Assembly (NCBI GenBank): GCA_020847535.1 | Contig: JADLBU010000117.1 | Span: forward strand, 1 to 57,689 | Source of the DNA: Phycisphaerales bacterium | GTDB lineage: Bacteria; Planctomycetota; Phycisphaerae; Phycisphaerales; UBA1924 | Direction: 5' to 3' | Length of the DNA stretch: 57,689 bases | Part shown: piece after piece, positions 35,614 through 45,877 of the stretch | Numbering within the stretch: the stretch's first letter is position 1 | How the letters are laid out: each line of letters begins with the position of its first letter | The notes under the pieces: model-generated | Database searches by the model: none | Seen by the model: only the letters and a program-made list of their open reading frames with translations | What the model was told of the DNA's origin: nothing | Translations under genes and position numbers: made by a program

Positions 35614-36758
35614 GGCGGCCGGAACGTCGATCCACGCAGCTGGCCCAGGCGCCGGAGCTGATCATCGAGGGTCCGCTCGGCCTCGTGCAACTCGTCCAGG
35701 TCCTGGTTAACCCGCGCCCGCCCGGCGACATCCATGTCCTTGATGTCCTGCGGCCTCACGAGCTCCAGCCGACGCCTGAGCGTGTCGATCCGGTTGGTGA
35801 GAATGTCTATCTGGGTCCGGAGCTGCTGCACCGCGGCATCCCGCCCGCCGCGAGAGGCATTGCGGTACCGTCCGCCCTCCTCGAACTGGCCGCCCGCGAA
35901 CGGGCGCATCGCATCCGTGCCGCCGCCGCGGGGCAGGCCGCCGGCGGCGATCTGGATCATGTCGTCGGACGGCCGCGCATCCGCGGGCGATTGGAATCCA
36001 TCCATCGCCAGGTGCCAGGCGGCCCCTGAAAGCTCGCCATCCAGAACCGGGCCGGGTTCGCGTGCGATCCCCATCCGCTCCGTGCGCACGGCCCAGGCGT
36101 CATCAAGGTTTGAGTCGGTGATGTCCTGCGTGATCGCGCCGAACCGCTGATCCTGGAACCGGCGATCGTCGTTGCGACGGAGTTGCTCCTGGCTGCCCAT
36201 CAGCACTTCCACATCGATGAGCACATCGTCGCGCTCGACCTGGAGCCGGGCGATCTCGCCGGGATCGTACGAGAGGATGTGGCACCGAAGGCTCTGCTGG
36301 TCCTTCACCTTGCTGCCGTCAAAGCTGATGATCGCATCCCCCGGCTGCAGCACGCGATCGGCATCGAACCCCTCGAGCGTCAGGCCGATGACCGGCGAGT
36401 CGAACCGCCGATTGCCGATCCGCCGCTCCCCGTATTGGATCCCCAGCGCTGCCCTGGGCTCATCCCCGAACTTCGCGCGTGCCAGCGCATCCAGCCGGGC
36501 GCGCTGCTCGGGATCCAGCGAGTCATCCCGCAGCCGCTCCTCGATCAGATGCATCGTCGCATCAGTTCGCCGGCGCAGCGCATCTTCCGCCCCGCACCGG
36601 CGATCGAAATCCGGGGAGGAAAGGCTGGAGATCAATTGGTCAATGGAGAACGAGACATCAGCGGCGGGTGGTTCACCCGCGGATGCGGCTCCGGCGATCG
36701 CCGCCAGCGCCATGGTGAACAGAATTGTGCCGCGCTCCCGTTGCGTGCGTCGTTCCAT
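35598..36758 (-). CDS. secreted PDZ-domain protein
   Basis: This 386-residue protein has a signal peptide (MALAAIAGAASAGE region, cut near residue 28). An alpha-helical segment of about 70 residues (HEAT-like: 'SLSSPDFDRRCGAEDALRRR') is followed by a PDZ domain (about 105-195, 'GLTLEGFDADRVLQPGDAIISFDGS'). A Gly/Arg-rich middle and a C-terminal coiled coil (about 310-370) end in a Pro-rich tail. PDZ domains bind protein C-termini; no protease domain accompanies it. ATG 36758 is preceded by GGAGAAGG. It converges with the HD gene with a 16-base overlap. Confidence 0.75.
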   Translation of the reverse strand: MERRTQRERGTILFTMALAAIAGAASAGEPPAADVSFSIDQLISSLSSPDFDRRCGAEDALRRRTDATMHLIEERLRDDSLDPEQRARLDALARAKFGDEPRAALGIQYGERRIGNRRFDSPVIGLTLEGFDADRVLQPGDAIISFDGSKVKDQQSLRCHILSYDPGEIARLQVERDDVLIDVEVLMGSQEQLRRNDDRRFQDQRFGAITQDITDSNLDDAWAVRTERMGIAREPGPVLDGELSGAAWHLAMDGFQSPADARPSDDMIQIAAGGLPRGGGTDAMRPFAGGQFEEGGRYRNASRGGRDAAVQQLRTQIDILTNRIDTLRRRLELVRPQDIKDMDVAGRARVNQDLDELHEAERTLDDQLRRLGQLRGSTFRPPQPRR

Positions 36759-36911
36759 CGCACACCTTCTCCGGCCCCATCCGGAAACCACCTCGATACA
36801 TCATATCAAGGTTTGGATCCTGAGAGGATTAATCCAGCTTAAAGTGCGGGAGCCAGCCAGGGAAGGCGTGGAGCAACAGGGAGGGGATCGGGGGGGTAGG
36901 CGGTTCGGGGC

Positions 36912-37802
36912 CTATTCGACGTTCTGGGCCTGTTCTTTGATCCGGTCGATCGCCCCCTTGATATCCACGATCCAGCGGGACGTCTCGGCATCCGGGGACT
37001 TGCTGGCGATCGTGTTGGCCTCCCGGAGCATCTCCTGGGAGAGGAAATCCAGGGTCCGGCCGATGGGGCGATCCTCGGAGCTGGTCAAGAGGCTCTGGAA
37101 CTGGTCCAGGTGGCCCCCCAGACGCGTGACCTCCTCGGCGATGTCGGTGCGTTCGGCGTAGACGGCGATCTCCCGGATGAGGTCCACGGCCTCGATTCGG
37201 GCATCATGCCCCTGGAGGAGCATCTCGATGCGGGACTTGAGCCGCTGCTCGTAGTCGGCGACCACGGCGGGGCAGCGGACCTTGATCTTCGCGAGCCGCT
37301 CGGCGATGAAATGGCGCTGTTGGAGGAGTTCCTCGACCAGCATCTTGCCCTCGCGCTCGCGCATCGCGACCAGGGCATCGCAGGCCTTGTTGAGGATCTT
37401 GGTGAAGGCCTCCCGGGCCCTCAGAAGCCGGTCTTCCTCATCGGCGGGTGGCTGGAGGACGCCCGGCAGCGAGAGCAGAGCCGCCATGTCCAGCTTGATC
37501 TCGCCCCCTGAGAATTGCGGCATCGCCCGGAGCTGCTCGATGTACCTGGACAAGGCCGCCTGGTTGACGGTGTACGCCGCCGAGGCGGATGAGTCCGTGC
37601 AGGTCGCCAGGAGCGTGATCGTCCCGCGCGTCAGGCGTTGGCGCAGCACCGATTCAAGCTCCGCTTCGAGGCTCTGGAAGGCCTCGGAGAGACGGATCAC
37701 GCCCTTGAAGTACTTGTTGTTGAGGGACCGAAGTTCGACGAAGTAATGCACCCCGTCGATCTGGGCGGAGGCCTCGCCAAAACCCGTCATGCTTCGGATC
37801 AT
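36912..37802 (-). CDS. yicC: YicC family protein (endoribonuclease-type stress protein)
   Basis: This 296-residue protein has the family-defining start 'MIRSMTGFGEA', 'VELRSLNNKYFKGVIRL', and the C-terminal DUF1732 region 'RIEAVDLIREIAVYAERTDIAEEVTRLGGHL' ending in 'GRTLDFLSQEMLREANTIASKS'. E. coli YicC has been described as an RNase acting on small RNA in stress. Length matches the family (about 290). secG follows at 37965 on the same strand further upstream, so the two could share a transcript (162 bases apart). Confidence 0.93.
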   Translation of the reverse strand: MIRSMTGFGEASAQIDGVHYFVELRSLNNKYFKGVIRLSEAFQSLEAELESVLRQRLTRGTITLLATCTDSSASAAYTVNQAALSRYIEQLRAMPQFSGGEIKLDMAALLSLPGVLQPPADEEDRLLRAREAFTKILNKACDALVAMREREGKMLVEELLQQRHFIAERLAKIKVRCPAVVADYEQRLKSRIEMLLQGHDARIEAVDLIREIAVYAERTDIAEEVTRLGGHLDQFQSLLTSSEDRPIGRTLDFLSQEMLREANTIASKSPDAETSRWIVDIKGAIDRIKEQAQNVE

Positions 37803-37964
37803 GCACGCTTCCCGTTCGACGGCAACTCGGAATGCCCAGCACCCCCCCGACGAACGCCGTGAACATCACGCGATGAAGACTCACCGCACGGCGTGTGGAC
37901 AGTGTACCCCCCGCGAGCGAAAAGGCTCGCCGCCGGCCCGAGGGATTCACCGGCGCTGTTGTGG

Positions 37965-38507
37965 CTACTTGGGCTGGTCGGGCTGAGGCTCGCCCTTGGG
38001 CTCGGACGGAGCCGGAGCAGGCGGAGTTTGAGCCGGCTGCGGCTCATTGACCGGCGGTGTGGTGGGCGGGGTAGCCGGTGGGGTAGCGGGAGGGGTCGCG
38101 GGCTGCTCGACCGGAGCGCCGGCACCCGAATCCGTCGGAGCGGGACTCGGCAGGGTCGCTGCCGGATCGATTGTCCCGGGGATGATGGGTGTTCCTTCCG
38201 GCGCAGTGCCGGGAGCCGCCTCGATCGCGTCCGGCGCAACGATCGTCGCGGGCATCATCGCGAAGTTCAACCCGATCGCCACAAGCACCAGCAGCGAGAA
38301 CATGATGACCGTGAAGACGGTCAGGGCGTCCCCGGTCTTGGTGCCGAAGGCGGTCTGGCCGGATCCCGACGACCCGAACGCCGCGCTCAGGCCGCCGCCC
38401 TGGGGGCGCTGGATGAGGACGGTCAGGATCAACAGGACGGCGATCCCCAGGAGAAGCAGGATCAGAAGATTCGTGGCCCAGGGCGCCAGCGCGAGAGTCA
38501 GGACCAT
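37965..38507 (-). CDS. secG: preprotein translocase subunit SecG with Pro-rich tail
   Basis: This 180-residue protein has the SecG core in the first 80 residues: helix one ('LLILLLLGIAVLLILTVLI'), then the conserved 'QRPQGGGLSAAFGSSGSGQTAFG' loop and helix two ('TVFTVIMFSLLVLVAIG'). SecG assists SecYE in protein export. About 100 further residues form a Pro/Ala/Thr-rich tail with PPATPP repeats, absent from typical SecG (about 75-110 residues). Such tails are seen in planctomycete SecG. ATG 38507 sits at the right distance before helix one. Confidence 0.9.
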   Translation of the reverse strand: MVLTLALAPWATNLLILLLLGIAVLLILTVLIQRPQGGGLSAAFGSSGSGQTAFGTKTGDALTVFTVIMFSLLVLVAIGLNFAMMPATIVAPDAIEAAPGTAPEGTPIIPGTIDPAATLPSPAPTDSGAGAPVEQPATPPATPPATPPTTPPVNEPQPAQTPPAPAPSEPKGEPQPDQPK

Positions 38508-38690
38508 GAGTGACGGACTCCAGAAGGAACCACAGCGGCAGGGAGGATCCACCTCCCGGGAACGGGAAGTCTAGGCGATCGTCCCGTACGGAAGGCCTCG
38601 CGATCATCCAGACCGCCGCCTCTAGGACATGGTTCCGAAGGGACCGGGAGCCCTTTCGCCCCCGGCCCGCCGATTCCCGATCGGGTCTTT

Positions 38691-41600
38691 TTAGGTCAGG
38701 GCCTTGCCCTCGCCCATGGGGGTACCCAGCGTCGAGAAAGCGCCGGGGAAGAAGGCATCGGCGTGGGTGAAGCTGGCGATGATGGGAGCCGCCGACTTGA
38801 CGGTGATCCCGTAGAAGACCTCGGTGAGCCGGCGCGAGCCGGTGACCAGGTCGTGGACGTTGACCGAGAAGGCCTTGCGGGCCGGCACGACGATGCGGAG
38901 CGACTCGGAACCCTGGTCCAGGTCGTACCGCAGGACGATCTCGGCGATCGTGTCGGTCGAGCTGGGGTTGTACAGCCGAAGAGTCTCGTTGACCAGCGGG
39001 TTGCCGTCACGGGGCTTGAATCCTTCACCGAAGCCCCAATAGCTGTAGGCGCGGTCGGTCAGGCCGCTGATGAGCTGATCCCCGAAGGCCTCGGCGACCA
39101 GTTGCACAGACACGGGCTGATCCGAGGTGTACTGCATCGAGTACTGCTGTCCCACCGGGAAGGCGGGCAGCGAGCCGACATCAACCACGAATTGCGACTG
39201 GCTGTCCACCTCGACCACCGTGCGGTACGAGCTGCCGCTGCCGAAGAGGAAGACCAGGCTGACCTCGCTGTCGAAGTTCGATGCATTGAGGATGGTGAAC
39301 TTCTCGCTGGCGGCGTTTCGTCCCAGATCGCCTTCGGAGGTGGCGCCCACCTGGCTGCCCAGGCTGGGCAGGCCGCTGACGCCCTCGGCCGTGTGGGCGT
39401 CGATGTCGTAGTGGCTGACCACCGCGACGATCGGCGTCTGGGCCGACACCTTCACGCCGTACACGCCCTCGGGCACTTCCGCGACCAGGTGGAGATTGAG
39501 GCCCAGGCGGCGATGGCCCTCGACGGTCTGCGTGAACAGGATCGGCTCGCCGCCGCCCTGCGGGTAGAAGGTCGTCTCGACCTTGGTCGTCTGGTCGGAG
39601 GTGTTGTAGAACAGGATGAAGTCGCGGTTGGATCCGCCGCGCGTGACCTCCGAGAAGGTCCATGTATCGCTGACGCGCGTCGTGAACGCCTCTCCGATCG
39701 ATGCGGCCGTCGTCGTGAGGTTGGTGTCGTAGTGGCTGAACGTCGGGGAGATCGGCCGATCCGATCGCACCTCGACCGCGTAGCCCTCGTAGGGACGCAC
39801 GAGCTGCGTGCCGTTGCCGAACATGAACGGGTTGGTGATCGTGATGCCGCTGCGGCTGTTGGCCGGGATCTCGCCCGAGCCGGCGAAGTCGGCCAGCAGC
39901 TGGTCACGGACCCCCGACTCGTACCGGGCGATCACCACCACGTGCGACGACTGGTCGTTGAGGTTGAGGATCGGAATGAACGTGTTGGTGTTGGGGGTCG
40001 CGAAGCCCTCGGGGAAGTAATAACGGTACGGGAGCTGGGCGACCTCCGAACCATCCTCGAGCGTCTCGGTCGCCGGGGACGAGGCGTCCGCCGTCAGGTG
40101 GCCGGTGCCGGTGCCAGCGTTGAGCACCGCGTACTGCGAATCGACCGCAGTCGGCGTCGTTCCGAAGAACACGAAGTACCGCATCGACACCGACTGGCCG
40201 GGGGTGACGGTACCCAGGTCGTAGACCAGGGACATGTACTGATCGCTCGCCGCGCCGTCCGGATCCGTCGGCGTGAGTTCCAGGAGCTGCGTCGGGTCGC
40301 GCAGGTCGTCCACGATCGACTGCGAGATGAACATCGCCGAGGCCCGCGCATCCGCCGAGGGCGCCGCCAGGCCGATCGTCAGGCCCTGGATGTACGAGTT
40401 GTTGGTGTACCGGGCGGTCGCCATGCGTCCGGAGCCGTCGATGTCGTTGAACGTTTCTTCGGTCTCCGGATCGAGGTTCAGCCCCATCTCCGGGTTGAAG
40501 CCTTCCATCCAGCTCAGGCTGGCGATCGAGCTGGCGCCCTGGTTGGTCAGGAGCACATCGACGACCGCGAAGTGGTCGGTCTTCCCGAAGGAGACCGAGC
40601 GCTCGATCCGCAGGTTGCCGTTGAACAGCGCCCGTGCGACGCCGCGCGAGTTGAACGAATCGCTCTGGTCGGTAAGCGCAAACGCAAGCTGCGTCTCGCG
40701 CTCGGAATTCTGGAAGACCGTGCCGTCGGCGGCGGCGCCGAAGAACTGCTGCGCAGGGCCGTTGTCACCGTACAGGAAGTCGATGCCGTTGAACTCAAGC
40801 CCTGTGTTGCCGGAGAACAGGTTGCCCTCGGTGTTGAGACCCACCGAGACGTTCTCTCCGACCAGGTTGATCGCCCCGTCGCTCACGCCGTTGGCGACGC
40901 TCACGACCATGCTGTACGTGCCCGTCGATGTCATCGCCACGCCGCCGGCGACGCTGTAGGGGTCGTATGCGGTGTTCACACCCGACGAAACCGCCAGGTA
41001 GTAGACGCCCGCATCGTTGAATACGAAGTTGTCGATGCGGCTGGCGTTGGACGCCGGGTCGATCGCCAGCACGACCTGCTCACCCTGGGCGTTGAACAGC
41101 CGCAGCGCGGTGTCCACGTTGCCCTGCGGGAAGACCGCCACCGTCATCGAGGCGCCGGCGTTCACGCTGATCTTGTAGAAATCCCGGTCCAGCAGGCCGA
41201 ACCCGCCATCCCCCAGGAATGCGCTGACGTTGGCGTTGCCGAACCCGGCACCGCTGATCTGCGTCAGATCGCGGGCGTTGGGGATCGTGTCGTTGGGTTC
41301 AAAGTCCCCGAAGACATCGTTCTGCACGTGCAGATCCAGCCGCCAGCCGTCAAGGAAGCCGAAGTTGGTCCCCGACAGATCCTCGATCTTGAGCGTCCAG
41401 GTTCCCAGCGCCGTCTGTCCGTCCACCTGGCCCAGCGATTCGTCGGGCCGGAACGTGCCCGCGAACGGGGCATCCCCGTCGGCGATGTCCTGCGGGGCCT
41501 CATCGTCGAAGAGCGTCGGGGTCATGTTGGCCTCCGAGCCGCCGCGGCGGTTGGAGAGCACCACCTCCGTGCCGGAGGGTGAGATCAACGTGACCCGCAG

Positions 41601-44102
41601 GTCTGACATGAACGTGTGCTGGATGCGCACCTGAACGTTGGCGTCGAGGATCTCGCGAAGGTCGGTGACCTGAATCTCGGAGGTGATGACGCCCTGCGTG
41701 CCCGTGGCGGGGATCCTCAGCGCTGTGTCGAAGTCCGTTTCCTCCGACACCATGTCGTCGGTGTTGAGGCTCGCCACGATGCTGAGCGAGTACAGGCCCG
41801 TGGACTGCGTGTTCCCGCTGCCGGCCTCATCGACGTCGTAGCTCTCGTTGCCGAAGCCCGAGACGCCCAGGTAGTACGTCCCGCCCGTCGAGACGTAGTA
41901 ATCGATGAACGAGTCCTGCCCGTAGAACTGGTCGTTGCTGGTCAGGAGGTTCCCGTTGGCGTCGAACAGACGCAGGTACGAATCCAGGCTGCTGCCGGTC
42001 GCCAAGCGCTTGGCGGTGATCTCCGCGGTGATCTGCCCGCCGCGGATCAGATCCAGCTTGAACAGGTCCACATCCAGCGGGCCCTGGATGCCATCACCGA
42101 TCGTCACGCCCGTGAACTTGGCCGTGCCGCTGGCCGAGAAATTCACGTTGGTCGCCGTCGCCAGCGTGTCGTTGACCTCGTACGTCCCGCTCACCGCCAC
42201 CACGTTGAAGAAGTACGTCTCGTCCTGGCCCTCGATCGAATTGCCGTTCAGGTAGTTGCCGTCCGTGTCGAGGATCCCGACGTTCGCGGTGCGCTCGGCG
42301 AACATCGTCAGGCGGTAGCTGTCGATCGGCAGCCGCTGCGAGGGCTGGTTGTTGAGGTTCAGCGTGATCGTCACCTCGCGGTGGTCCGTGTCCGAGCGGA
42401 CCACGGAGGCGATCCGGATCTCGCCGTCGTCGCCGGTGTCAAAGGCGTTGTCCACCCCGTCCCTGACGAGCTTGAACGCGAAGACGTCGTTGCTGGCATC
42501 CTCATCACCGAGGGTGTCGAAGAGCTTGTCCGCGTCGATCGGACGATTGAACCGCAGCGTCAGAGTCTTGAGCGGCGTGTTGGTCGCCGGGTTCACCTGA
42601 CCCGTCACAGGGCCCGGGAGCACGGTCTGCACGATGGGGCCCGTCAGGCCCGCGATCTGGAGCGCCCGCGCCACGTTCAGCCGCCCGCCGGAGACCGTCC
42701 TGCCCTGCAGGTCCGGAACCGGATCCACGCTGTCGATCAGCGTCTGGCGGATCTCGGGCGCTGAGGCGTTGGGCTTGATCGAGCGGATCAGCGACACAGC
42801 GCCGGAGACCACGGGCGCTGCCATGCTCGTGCCGCTCAGGTAAGCGTACGAATCGGTCGGGAACGTCGCGAGAATGGAGTCACCGGGGGCGCCCAGGTCC
42901 ACCGTCTCGGCGCCGTAGTTGCTGAAGCTGGCGCGCCTGTCGTCCCAGTCGGTCGCCGCGACCGAGATCAGCCCCGGGATCTTGTACGCCGCGGGGAAGA
43001 ACGAACTGTTTTCCGTGTCGTTGTCGTTGTTGTCGTTGCCGGCGGCGGCCACGAATGTCCCACCCTCCTGGATGAACATCGCGATCGCATCCTTCTCGGC
43101 GTCGAATCCCTCGGGGGTGTCTTCGTAGAAGCGGGAGCCTGGCGCCCCGTAGCTGGCGTTGGCCGCGGCGATCGGAACGCCGCTCTCACGCAGCATCGTC
43201 ACATAGTCGATGCCTCCGACGATGCTGGCGATCGTTCCTCCGAAAGGCCCCAGCACGCGGATGGGCAGGAGCGAGACGGTCCAGTTGACGCCCACGACGC
43301 CGATCCCGTTGTTGCCGACGGCGCCGATGATCCCCGCGACGTGGGTGCCGTGACCCTCCTCATCGTTGGGGTTGTTCTCGTTGTCCCAGAAGTCCCAGCC
43401 GCGGACATCGTCGGTGAACCCGTTGTTGTCATCGTCGATGCCGTTGCCCGGGATCTCTCCCGGATTGGCGTAGATGTTGTCGGCAAGGTCGGGGTGGTTC
43501 CACTGCACCCCGGTGTCCACGACGGCAACCACCTGCGAGTGGGAGCCGATCGTCGTGTCCCACGCGTCGGGCGTGTCGATGTCGGCGTCGAGCTTGCCCA
43601 GGGAACCCAGGAAGGTTCCCGTGTTGTCGTGCATGTACTGCTCACTGTACCGCTCGTCGTTGGGCACCTGTGTCGTGTTGTAGACGCGGTTGGGCTCGAT
43701 CTGCTTGACGCCGGGCAGCTTGGTCAGCGCCGCATCGATCATCTTCTGCGTGACCGCCGAGGTCGTCGTGAACTCCGCCCAGTAGCGCCCCACCGCCATC
43801 GCCGACTTGACGGGCACACCCAGCGCCGTCGCCACCTGCCGAGCCGCCAGCTCGGCCGCCGTGCCCCCGCCGGTCTTCTCCTTGAACGAGATCAGCCAGG
43901 AGCCGCTGGCGACCCGGTACTCAAAGTCGTTCCATTCCAGCACGCTCACCGGTGTTGCCGGACCGGTGAGTTCGCCCTGCGCGGGCAAGTTCGTCCACGC
44001 GCCCGACAGGACCAGACGCTTCTCAAGCACATCGATCCCAAACGACTCGGGGATCCGGTTGAAGGGACCGGAGCGGGAGAACAGGCTGCGCAGATTCGGC
44101 AT
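38691..44102 (-). CDS. giant secreted subtilase (S8) with PPC, P-domain and planctomycete N-terminal motif
   Basis: This 1803-residue surface protease has the LEPR-XLL-like planctomycete motif 'FGIDVLEKRLVLSG' at residues 21-34, then a fervidolysin-type prodomain (about 60-165). The S8 catalytic domain has D196 ('VVDTGVQWNHPDL'), H254 ('GHGTHVAGIIG') and S426 ('GTSMAAPVVSG'). The downstream architecture holds an Ig-like region (about 500-650), PPC-like beta domains ('TYEVNDTLATATNV' near 660-815 and 'FGDFEPNDTIPNARDL' near 930-1060), and a proprotein convertase P-domain between them ('LIRVTLISPSGTEVVL' style, about 830-925). About 700 further beta-rich residues follow. ATG 44102 has GGAG upstream. 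It is Asp/Asn-rich in the calcium-binding loops and very likely exported. Confidence 0.93.
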   Translation of the reverse strand: MPNLRSLFSRSGPFNRIPESFGIDVLEKRLVLSGAWTNLPAQGELTGPATPVSVLEWNDFEYRVASGSWLISFKEKTGGGTAAELAARQVATALGVPVKSAMAVGRYWAEFTTTSAVTQKMIDAALTKLPGVKQIEPNRVYNTTQVPNDERYSEQYMHDNTGTFLGSLGKLDADIDTPDAWDTTIGSHSQVVAVVDTGVQWNHPDLADNIYANPGEIPGNGIDDDNNGFTDDVRGWDFWDNENNPNDEEGHGTHVAGIIGAVGNNGIGVVGVNWTVSLLPIRVLGPFGGTIASIVGGIDYVTMLRESGVPIAAANASYGAPGSRFYEDTPEGFDAEKDAIAMFIQEGGTFVAAAGNDNNDNDTENSSFFPAAYKIPGLISVAATDWDDRRASFSNYGAETVDLGAPGDSILATFPTDSYAYLSGTSMAAPVVSGAVSLIRSIKPNASAPEIRQTLIDSVDPVPDLQGRTVSGGRLNVARALQIAGLTGPIVQTVLPGPVTGQVNPATNTPLKTLTLRFNRPIDADKLFDTLGDEDASNDVFAFKLVRDGVDNAFDTGDDGEIRIASVVRSDTDHREVTITLNLNNQPSQRLPIDSYRLTMFAERTANVGILDTDGNYLNGNSIEGQDETYFFNVVAVSGTYEVNDTLATATNVNFSASGTAKFTGVTIGDGIQGPLDVDLFKLDLIRGGQITAEITAKRLATGSSLDSYLRLFDANGNLLTSNDQFYGQDSFIDYYVSTGGTYYLGVSGFGNESYDVDEAGSGNTQSTGLYSLSIVASLNTDDMVSEETDFDTALRIPATGTQGVITSEIQVTDLREILDANVQVRIQHTFMSDLRVTLISPSGTEVVLSNRRGGSEANMTPTLFDDEAPQDIADGDAPFAGTFRPDESLGQVDGQTALGTWTLKIEDLSGTNFGFLDGWRLDLHVQNDVFGDFEPNDTIPNARDLTQISGAGFGNANVSAFLGDGGFGLLDRDFYKISVNAGASMTVAVFPQGNVDTALRLFNAQGEQVVLAIDPASNASRIDNFVFNDAGVYYLAVSSGVNTAYDPYSVAGGVAMTSTGTYSMVVSVANGVSDGAINLVGENVSVGLNTEGNLFSGNTGLEFNGIDFLYGDNGPAQQFFGAAADGTVFQNSERETQLAFALTDQSDSFNSRGVARALFNGNLRIERSVSFGKTDHFAVVDVLLTNQGASSIASLSWMEGFNPEMGLNLDPETEETFNDIDGSGRMATARYTNNSYIQGLTIGLAAPSADARASAMFISQSIVDDLRDPTQLLELTPTDPDGAASDQYMSLVYDLGTVTPGQSVSMRYFVFFGTTPTAVDSQYAVLNAGTGTGHLTADASSPATETLEDGSEVAQLPYRYYFPEGFATPNTNTFIPILNLNDQSSHVVVIARYESGVRDQLLADFAGSGEIPANSRSGITITNPFMFGNGTQLVRPYEGYAVEVRSDRPISPTFSHYDTNLTTTAASIGEAFTTRVSDTWTFSEVTRGGSNRDFILFYNTSDQTTKVETTFYPQGGGEPILFTQTVEGHRRLGLNLHLVAEVPEGVYGVKVSAQTPIVAVVSHYDIDAHTAEGVSGLPSLGSQVGATSEGDLGRNAASEKFTILNASNFDSEVSLVFLFGSGSSYRTVVEVDSQSQFVVDVGSLPAFPVGQQYSMQYTSDQPVSVQLVAEAFGDQLISGLTDRAYSYWGFGEGFKPRDGNPLVNETLRLYNPSSTDTIAEIVLRYDLDQGSESLRIVVPARKAFSVNVHDLVTGSRRLTEVFYGITVKSAAPIIASFTHADAFFPGAFSTLGTPMGEGKALT

Positions 44103-44610
44103 CGATTGCACTCCACCAGTCGTCGGGGATGGCCCGCGAGGTACCACCGCCGGTTTCGTTCACCAGACAGGGACATGTTCCCACGGAGACGGTCAGACGC
44201 GACAGAACAACAAAACAACCAGAAAGTCAAAGCACGTCAGATCAACCAGGCCGGCAGAATCCGATCCCCACCATCGATTCCCGACCATCCATCCGCTCGC
44301 CATCGCCGCATACTCATCAACCCGGCGATGTCCCGACAATCGGCAACAACCCCGCACGGGTCGCCACCACCGTTGCAGCATCACGCGCCCCGCACTCGGC
44401 TTGTCGACTGCCGTCGGGCCCTCACCTCGGGCGATCCTCGTGACAGAGGCCACCCCGGCCAGGGACCACCTCCAGCCCCGGACCCGGCTTGGCCGCGCCC
44501 GTCCGCCGGATCGGAGCGGCAGTGTAACAGGGTTCCGCGCGGTCCACAAAGGGGGGAAACCCACAATCCGACCGCTCCAGGGCCGAATGTTCACTCGGCA
44601 ACCATCCTCA
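44103..44610 (-). other. 508-base intergenic region upstream of the subtilase
   Basis: No gene is seen. The stretch probably holds the promoter and a long leader of the subtilase on the minus strand; no consensus promoter could be placed with confidence. A GGAG sits about 8 bases before the subtilase ATG. No intrinsic terminator is visible after waaA. Confidence 0.45.
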
Positions 44611-45858
44611 TTACCGGCAGCTCCCGATGCGAGTTGCCGCCCCCATCAGCATCTGGGCGTGGCGAGCGCTTGCGCCTTGATTGGCCCGGATGCACACCCT
44701 CCCGCGGGCGGCAAGTTCTGTTGCCGCCGTCCGATCCCCGAGCAGCCCCGCCACGACTCCGCTCAGTCCTTCAGAGCTCGTCTGAATCAGCCCCCCGGCG
44801 CGCAGAAAACTCCCAACGATCGCTTCAAAGTCTCCCACGGCAGGGCCAATCACCGTTGGCTTGCCCAACGCGATCGGCTCGATCGGATCCGATCCGTACA
44901 ACTTACCGAACGATCTCCCAACAACCACGATGCTTGCAAGGGAGTACGCCATTCGCAGCTCGCCGATCGTGTCGAGGAGAAACCGATCCGTGACTGCCTT
45001 GAGAGACTCCCCGGGCTTGCGTGCCTGGGATCTGCGGATGGACCCGGGCATGGCTCGCGCTGCCTCCTCGAACCGCTCGGGCTTGCGGGGCGCGCACACA
45101 AGCTGCACCCCCGGCGGACACGCGGCGTGCAGGAGAGCTTCCTCTCCCGGCCCGGTGCTGCCGGCGACCACGAGCGGTCGGGCGGTGTCAATCCCCAGCG
45201 CGGCGGCCAGCTCTTGCGCCCCGGGAACCTCATCGGCAATGCTCGCCGAGTCCCACTTCATGCTGCCGGTGATGATGCACCGCTCCGGAAGCACCCCCAT
45301 CGCCCTGAACCGCTCCGCGTAGTCCTCATCCTGGACCGCCGCGAACGCCAGGGATCGGAACGCCCCGCCGATCAGCGGACGGATCTTGCGATACCCCCGG
45401 AACGAGCGGGCGCTGAGCCGGCCGTTGATCACGCCGATAGGGATCCCCCGCTGCACGCATGTGCGCACAAAGTTGGGCCAGAGCTCCAGCTCCACCAGCC
45501 CCACGACATCCGGATCGATTGCATCCAGGAATCGCTGGACCACCCAGGAGAAATCCAGGGGGTAACGCACAACCCGGCACGTGCCGCGATACAGCTCCCC
45601 AGCGCGAGCAAGGCCGGTGTCGGTGCCCGCCGAGATCACGACATCGGCGCTGGGGGTCAGGATCGGAACCAGGTGCCGCAGGGCGCTGACCTCCCCGACC
45701 GAGACGGCGTGCAGCAGGATCCGGGGCTTGCCTTGAATCTTGGCGGGCAGGACGGGGGTCTTGCCGAAACGCTCCGGCCAGCCCCCGCGAGCCTTGCGGG
45801 CCCAGATGGGGGCGGTTGCGCCCGCCAGGCCAACATAAAGTGCATCCAGTGCGTTCAC
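44611..45858 (-). CDS. waaA: 3-deoxy-D-manno-octulosonic acid (Kdo) transferase
   Basis: This 415-residue GT-B enzyme transfers Kdo to lipid A precursor at the inner membrane. Landmarks are 'LLHAVSVGEVSALRHLVP', 'GTDTGLARA', 'YPLDFSWVVQRFLDAIDPDVVGLVELELWPN' (the LVxxExELWPN family signature), 'VINGRLSARSFRGYRK', 'TGSMKWDSA', 'AGSTGPGEE', and the C-terminal donor site 'GRSFGKLYGSDPIEPIALGKPT'. The start is a GTG at 45858; the longer frame would run through the tRNA gene and is excluded. Length is normal for WaaA. It shows that the organism makes LPS-like lipid A. Confidence 0.92.
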   Translation of the reverse strand: MNALDALYVGLAGATAPIWARKARGGWPERFGKTPVLPAKIQGKPRILLHAVSVGEVSALRHLVPILTPSADVVISAGTDTGLARAGELYRGTCRVVRYPLDFSWVVQRFLDAIDPDVVGLVELELWPNFVRTCVQRGIPIGVINGRLSARSFRGYRKIRPLIGGAFRSLAFAAVQDEDYAERFRAMGVLPERCIITGSMKWDSASIADEVPGAQELAAALGIDTARPLVVAGSTGPGEEALLHAACPPGVQLVCAPRKPERFEEAARAMPGSIRRSQARKPGESLKAVTDRFLLDTIGELRMAYSLASIVVVGRSFGKLYGSDPIEPIALGKPTVIGPAVGDFEAIVGSFLRAGGLIQTSSEGLSGVVAGLLGDRTAATELAARGRVCIRANQGASARHAQMLMGAATRIGSCR

Positions 45859-45877
45859 GCCCGGTGAACCCCAACAA

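Noticed and set aside
38640..38690. Terminator in the gap between the subtilase and secG
   Set aside because: A CCCGATCGGG palindrome and T5 exist on the plus strand, but both flanking genes are on the minus strand, where no T tract follows a stem.
38763..41582. 939-codon open frame on the plus strand
   Set aside because: Antisense of the subtilase gene; composition is Arg/Val/Gly-biased with no domain.
43341..45867. Long plus-strand frames across the subtilase start and waaA
   Set aside because: They cover antisense of two well-supported genes and read as Arg/Pro-rich noise.
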